Source of the DNA: Prorocentrum cordatum
Lineage: Eukaryota; Sar; Dinophyceae; Prorocentrales; Prorocentraceae
Assembly (NCBI GenBank): GCA_963575745.1
Contig: CAUYUJ010000706.1
Location: 46,346-110,345 of the forward strand
Direction: 5' to 3'
Length of the DNA stretch: 64,000 bases
A program made the translations under genes and the position numbers. Within the stretch, counting starts at the first letter, position 1. The number at the start of each line of letters is the position of its first letter. The notes below the pieces were generated by a model. It was not told where the DNA came from. It made no database searches and was given only the letters and a program-made list of their open reading frames with translations. Below, piece by piece: positions 61,550 to 64,000 of this stretch.

Positions 61550-61788
61550 ACTTCCTGTCGAGCTTCTCGTCGAACTTCCGGCTCCTCAGGATGTCCGCCT
61601 TGTTCGACCTTGAGCCACGCTTCCTCTTCTTCTTCGGCGGCGTGCTGGGCTAGGAAGGGCCGGCCGGCGCAGCTCACGCCGCTGCCAGCCGCCAGGAGGG
61701 CGCAGCCCTCGCCGCTGCCCTATCGCTGGCGCGCGCGCGCGCCGCGGGTGGCTGGAAGGGAAGCGGCGGCAGGAACGTGCTCACGCAC

Positions 61789-61800
61789 GCTCCGCTACCA
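61789..61800 (-). promoter_or_regulatory. Primer-binding site, initiator methionine tRNA type
   Basis: On the element strand TGGTAGCGGAGC directly follows the 5' LTR. Its complement GCTCCGCTACCA has the TACCA end and the U72 implied by a 5' A1, the eukaryotic initiator tRNA signature. Confidence 0.8.
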
Positions 61801-61855
61801 TGTTGATGGTTTTTACTTGGACCAAGGGGCTACAGATTAGCATGTACAGTCAACA
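61801..61855 (-). repeat. 5' LTR (55 bp)
   Basis: Identical to 55,571-55,625 over all 55 bp. TG...CA ends with 6-bp terminal inverted repeats. Promoter and polyadenylation signals, if inside, must be very compact. Confidence 0.95.
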
Positions 61856-61860
61856 GTTTC

Positions 61861-61955
61861 TCAATGTTGAACGGCGTCTTGATGAGCAACGGCTCCTTGA
61901 TGGAGCATGGCTCGATCGTGGAAAACGGTTTCTTGCTGAACGGCGTCATGATGAC
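61861..61955 (-). repeat. 18-bp tandem array, part displaced by copia
   Basis: Units TTGAACGGCGTCTTGATG, AGCAACGGCTCCTTGATG, GAGCATGGCTCGATCGTG, GAAAACGGTTTCTTGCTG (plus strand), continuous with 55,190-55,570 once the element is removed. Confidence 0.9.
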
Positions 61956-62766
61956 GAACGCTCGGGTCCGCCATAACCCATCGCCCATGTTTCAGGGTCC
62001 ACTGCGCTCGCTGAATTGTGCGGAACGACTTCTCCTGCACGTCGTAACGATCCTCTGTCTTCATGGTTTCTCCCCGTTCCAGGGCTTCATCAAGGTTGGG
62101 TGTCTGTGTCTTCCCGTTGGAATCCAGTGCTTGCTTAGCCTGCGACGCCATAATCCCTTCTTCCGCTTTCATGGCCTCCTCGATCCTCCGTGGCCTTTTT
62201 GTGTTCCTCTATATTCTTGGCATCCTCTGATGTCTGAGCCTCCACAATCCTTCGTTTCAGGCCCCCTCGACTCGGGTGGCCATGTCGTCGGCGGCGCGTT
62301 GACGTTGAGGGAGGGGACGATGGCTGGCAACATCCTGGAATTGCCCGGGACGAACTCTGGTGTCTCACGTCGGATATTGGACACGACTCTCACCTTCTGT
62401 AGCGGCGCGGCACAAGAGGCGACGGTCACGGCGATAGACACGGTGGCCGACCGCCCAGCACGCCTGAGACAGCGCCTGTGTCGGGTGGTGCACGTTGTGC
62501 TGTAGAACTTCGCATTGACAAGGGTGTCTGTGTATGGAGTGGGCCTGCAGTGAACCGTCGATGTCGCGATACGCGTCTTTCTTTAGTCTTTGTGCGAACT
62601 CGTGCAGCAAGCATTTTGTGCTTTGGAGGCATGTTGTGCTGGAGGTGGTAGCTGGCCATGTAGCCAACCAGTGAGCAAGCGGGCACCTCCGAATCGAGAA
62701 ACTCAAGCTTCCTCAGCGCGCCTCCGGACCATGAGCAAAGGCTGCGGAGAAAGCGGAAAACCATGG

Positions 62767-62788
62767 TTTGAGCCAAAATTGCCACGGT
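62767..62788 (-). other. Relic dinoflagellate spliced leader
   Basis: The minus strand matches the canonical 22-nt leader at 19 of 22 positions, including an exact ATTTTGGCTCAA and ACCGT at the 5' end. Mismatches are A to G, C to A and the final G to A. An ATG follows after two bases. A leader in genomic DNA is expected only if a trans-spliced mRNA was reverse-transcribed and reinserted. Confidence 0.8.
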
Positions 62789-62789
62789 C

Positions 62790-62935
62790 TCCTCCTCCTC
62801 CTCCTCCTCCTCCTCCTCCTCCTACTCCTATACCTGCTCCTATACTCACTCCTCCTACTCCTCCTCCTACTCCTACTCCTATACCTACTCCTCCTACTCC
62901 TCCTCCTCCTCCTCCTCTCCTACTCCTAATCCTCC
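62790..62935. repeat. CTC array with CTCCTATAC/CTACTC variants
   Basis: CTC to 62,822, then imperfect CTCCTATACC and TACTCCTAC units. Confidence 0.9.
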
Positions 62936-63032
62936 CTATCACAGCCCGAGGCCGGTCGGAAGGGCGGGCCCCGCGTTTCGCCTGGGCCTTACCTTGTATG
63001 AGCCTCAAGGGTGAAAAATGGCAGCAGCTTCA

Positions 63033-63217
63033 CATATGCAAGGGCTCCCAACTTCGCGCTTCGCGCTCCGCGAAGCGCGAAGCGCGAATAACTTCGCGCT
63101 CTCGCGCCGCCCCCCCAAAGGGAGAAAAGGAGGACGAGGAGGAGGGGGAGAAGGAACGAGGACCGCGAAGCGCGAACCGCGAATAACTTCGCGCCCTCGT
63201 GGGAGCCCTTGCATATG
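63033..63217. mobile_element. GCGAAGCGCG palindromic element, copy B
   Basis: Terminal inverted repeats CATATGCAAGGGCTCCCA and TGGGAGCCCTTGCATATG are perfect (18 bp). The interior matches copy A at 51,195-51,366, including the CGCCGCC/CCCAAAGGGAG centre and two TTCGCG/GCGAAGCGCG palindromes. Confidence 0.9.
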
Positions 63218-63630
63218 GAGGGCGAATCGTTTCCTAAATGTGGCTCTCGCCTCAGCGCCGCGCACACTTGTGTCAAACATTCGGAAGAGCTTCACGGGTT
63301 GAGGGCGGGTCGCTTTCAAAATGTTGCTCTCGCCCCAGCGCCGACCACATTCGTGACAACAATCTGCCAAGAGCGTCATGGATTGAGGGCGGCTCCTGTT
63401 CAACATAAGGTAATCGCCTTATCGCTGCGCGCGTTCATGTTAAGTTTGCAAAAGCTTCACTGATAGAGGGCGGTTCTTTTTTAACATGTGGCTATCGCCT
63501 CAGCGCTGCGCACATTCGTTCTGAAAAGTTGCAAGAGCTTCTCGGATTGGGGGGCGGTTCCTTTACAACATGTGGTTCCCGCCTTAGCGCCTCGCATGTT
63601 CTTTTAAAACAGTGCAAGAGCTCCACTGGT
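63218..63630. repeat. Degenerate tandem repeat, period about 84 bp, about 5 units
   Basis: GAGGGCGG(G/C/T)TC landmarks at 63,301, 63,385, 63,476 and about 63,549, each followed by TTTCAACATGTGGCT/TCGCC and CAGCGC(C/T)G(C/A)(G/C)CACATTCGT. Spacing varies from 73 to 91 bp. Confidence 0.75.
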
Positions 63631-64000
63631 TCTCATGAGTAACGTTCCGGAAGTTGTGTTTGGGACCGGTTTAGGATTGTCAGGGCGCAACAGATACTTT
63701 GATTCCCGGTTCTGAAATCCCAGGAATAGCGTTCTGGCACCATTCAGGATCGTCAAAACGCAGCAATCAGGTTGACCCGTGGCGTTGAAGTGCTGAGAGC
63801 GGTGTTTTGGCATGCTTCAGGAGTTCCACACGGCTGTCCCCCAACGGGGCACTTCTCTCAGTGAAAATGAATCCGTGTAGGGGCCAATGATGAGGGAGCT
63901 TGGAGGGAGGGAGTATTCCAACATCGTTGATGAGTCTTGGGTTTGCACTGGCCCTCCTCATCCTCCTCCTACTCTGCCTCCCCCAAGACAGCCGTCTCGA
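63631..64000. other. No supported gene
   Basis: Short frames on the minus strand only. A degenerate repeat of TTCTGGCACC/GTTTTGGCATG-type phrases may continue the tandem array. A CTC run begins at 63,955. Confidence 0.35.

Larger units (their letters stand above)
55571..61855 (-). mobile_element. Ty1/copia retrotransposon with 55-bp LTRs, 6,285 bp
   Basis: Two identical 55-bp direct repeats (55,571-55,625 and 61,801-61,855) each begin TGTTGA and end TCAACA. The flanks are GTTTC on both sides (55,566-55,570 and 61,856-61,860), a perfect 5-bp target duplication. Removing the element and one GTTTC rejoins a perfect 18-bp unit of the host array, which confirms both borders. Internal order gag, protease, integrase, reverse transcriptase, RNase H is copia-type. 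Confidence 0.95.
61856..62788 (-). pseudogene. Leader-tagged retrogene, 5' part, upstream of the copia insertion
   Basis: A relic spliced leader (62,788-62,767) runs straight into ATG (62,765) and MVFRFLRSLCSWSGGALRKL, EFLDSEVPACSLVGYMASYH, PPKHKMLAARVRTKTKE. The reading then continues in other frames: FAQRLKKDAYRDIDGSLQAH and VYRRDRRLLCRAATEG (62,600-62,400), RIVEAQTSEDAKNIEEHKKA (about 62,270-62,180), and KAEEGIMASQAKQALDSNGK to RTIQRAQWTLKHGRW (62,172-61,990), entering the 18-bp array at about 61,955. Several frame changes indicate decay. No family recognised. The 3' part lies beyond the copia element at 55,570-54,800. Confidence 0.5.

Overview
The window looks like nuclear DNA of a dinoflagellate. 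It is GC-rich and gene-sparse, and saturated with GGA/CTC triplet arrays, CT/GA dinucleotide arrays and G-runs. Coding stretches are short exons separated by low-complexity introns, with one GC-AG and one GT-AG intron resolvable by eye. Several exons belong to protein families I associate with dinoflagellates, and decayed copies of the dinoflagellate trans-spliced leader sit at the 5' side of two minus-strand genes. There is no rRNA, tRNA or CRISPR array that I can support.

Layout. 1-2.2 kb: the end of a minus-strand host gene, a 245-bp satellite and a GC tandem array. 3.4-9.7 kb: a decayed coiled-coil gene, a small exon with a GWI motif, inverted-repeat elements, and a Mei2-like RNA-binding gene preceded by tandem relic leaders. 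10-17 kb: triplet arrays, a recent 131-bp duplication and a methyltransferase-like ORF. 17-24.7 kb: minus-strand exons, including a split transposase-like gene (22.4-18.9 kb) and a two-exon unknown gene. 25-28.5 kb: two more minus-strand host genes, one with an 8-bp duplication that breaks its frame. 28.5-43.9 kb: a giant non-LTR retrotransposon (LINE) on the plus strand, with a coiled-coil ORF1, an ORF2 of about 3,560 codons (long accessory region, endonuclease, reverse transcriptase) and, one frameshift later, a zinc finger plus RNase H. 43,912-44,011 is an assembly gap. 44.6-48.9 kb: a second, decayed LINE on the minus strand. 49-54.8 kb: inverted-repeat elements and simple repeats. 54.9-62.8 kb: a minus-strand gene tagged by a relic leader, carrying an 18-bp (six-residue) repeat array that is split by a nearly intact Ty1/copia element. 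That element has only 55-bp LTRs, a perfect 5-bp target duplication and an initiator-Met primer site. 63-64 kb: another inverted-repeat element and an approximately 84-bp tandem repeat.

The most unusual signal is inside the giant LINE. Twelve GC-rich hairpins share one geometry: a 4-bp apical stem (GGCT/AGCC or GCCT/AGGC), a two-base TC or CC loop, one unpaired C on the 5' side, and an outer stem of 5-10 pairs. The outer stems differ in sequence from copy to copy but stay complementary. They lie in all three reading frames relative to the proteins, between recognisable domains, always in the same orientation, and I saw none elsewhere in the window. This points to a structure-based mobile or functional unit rather than a protein repeat.
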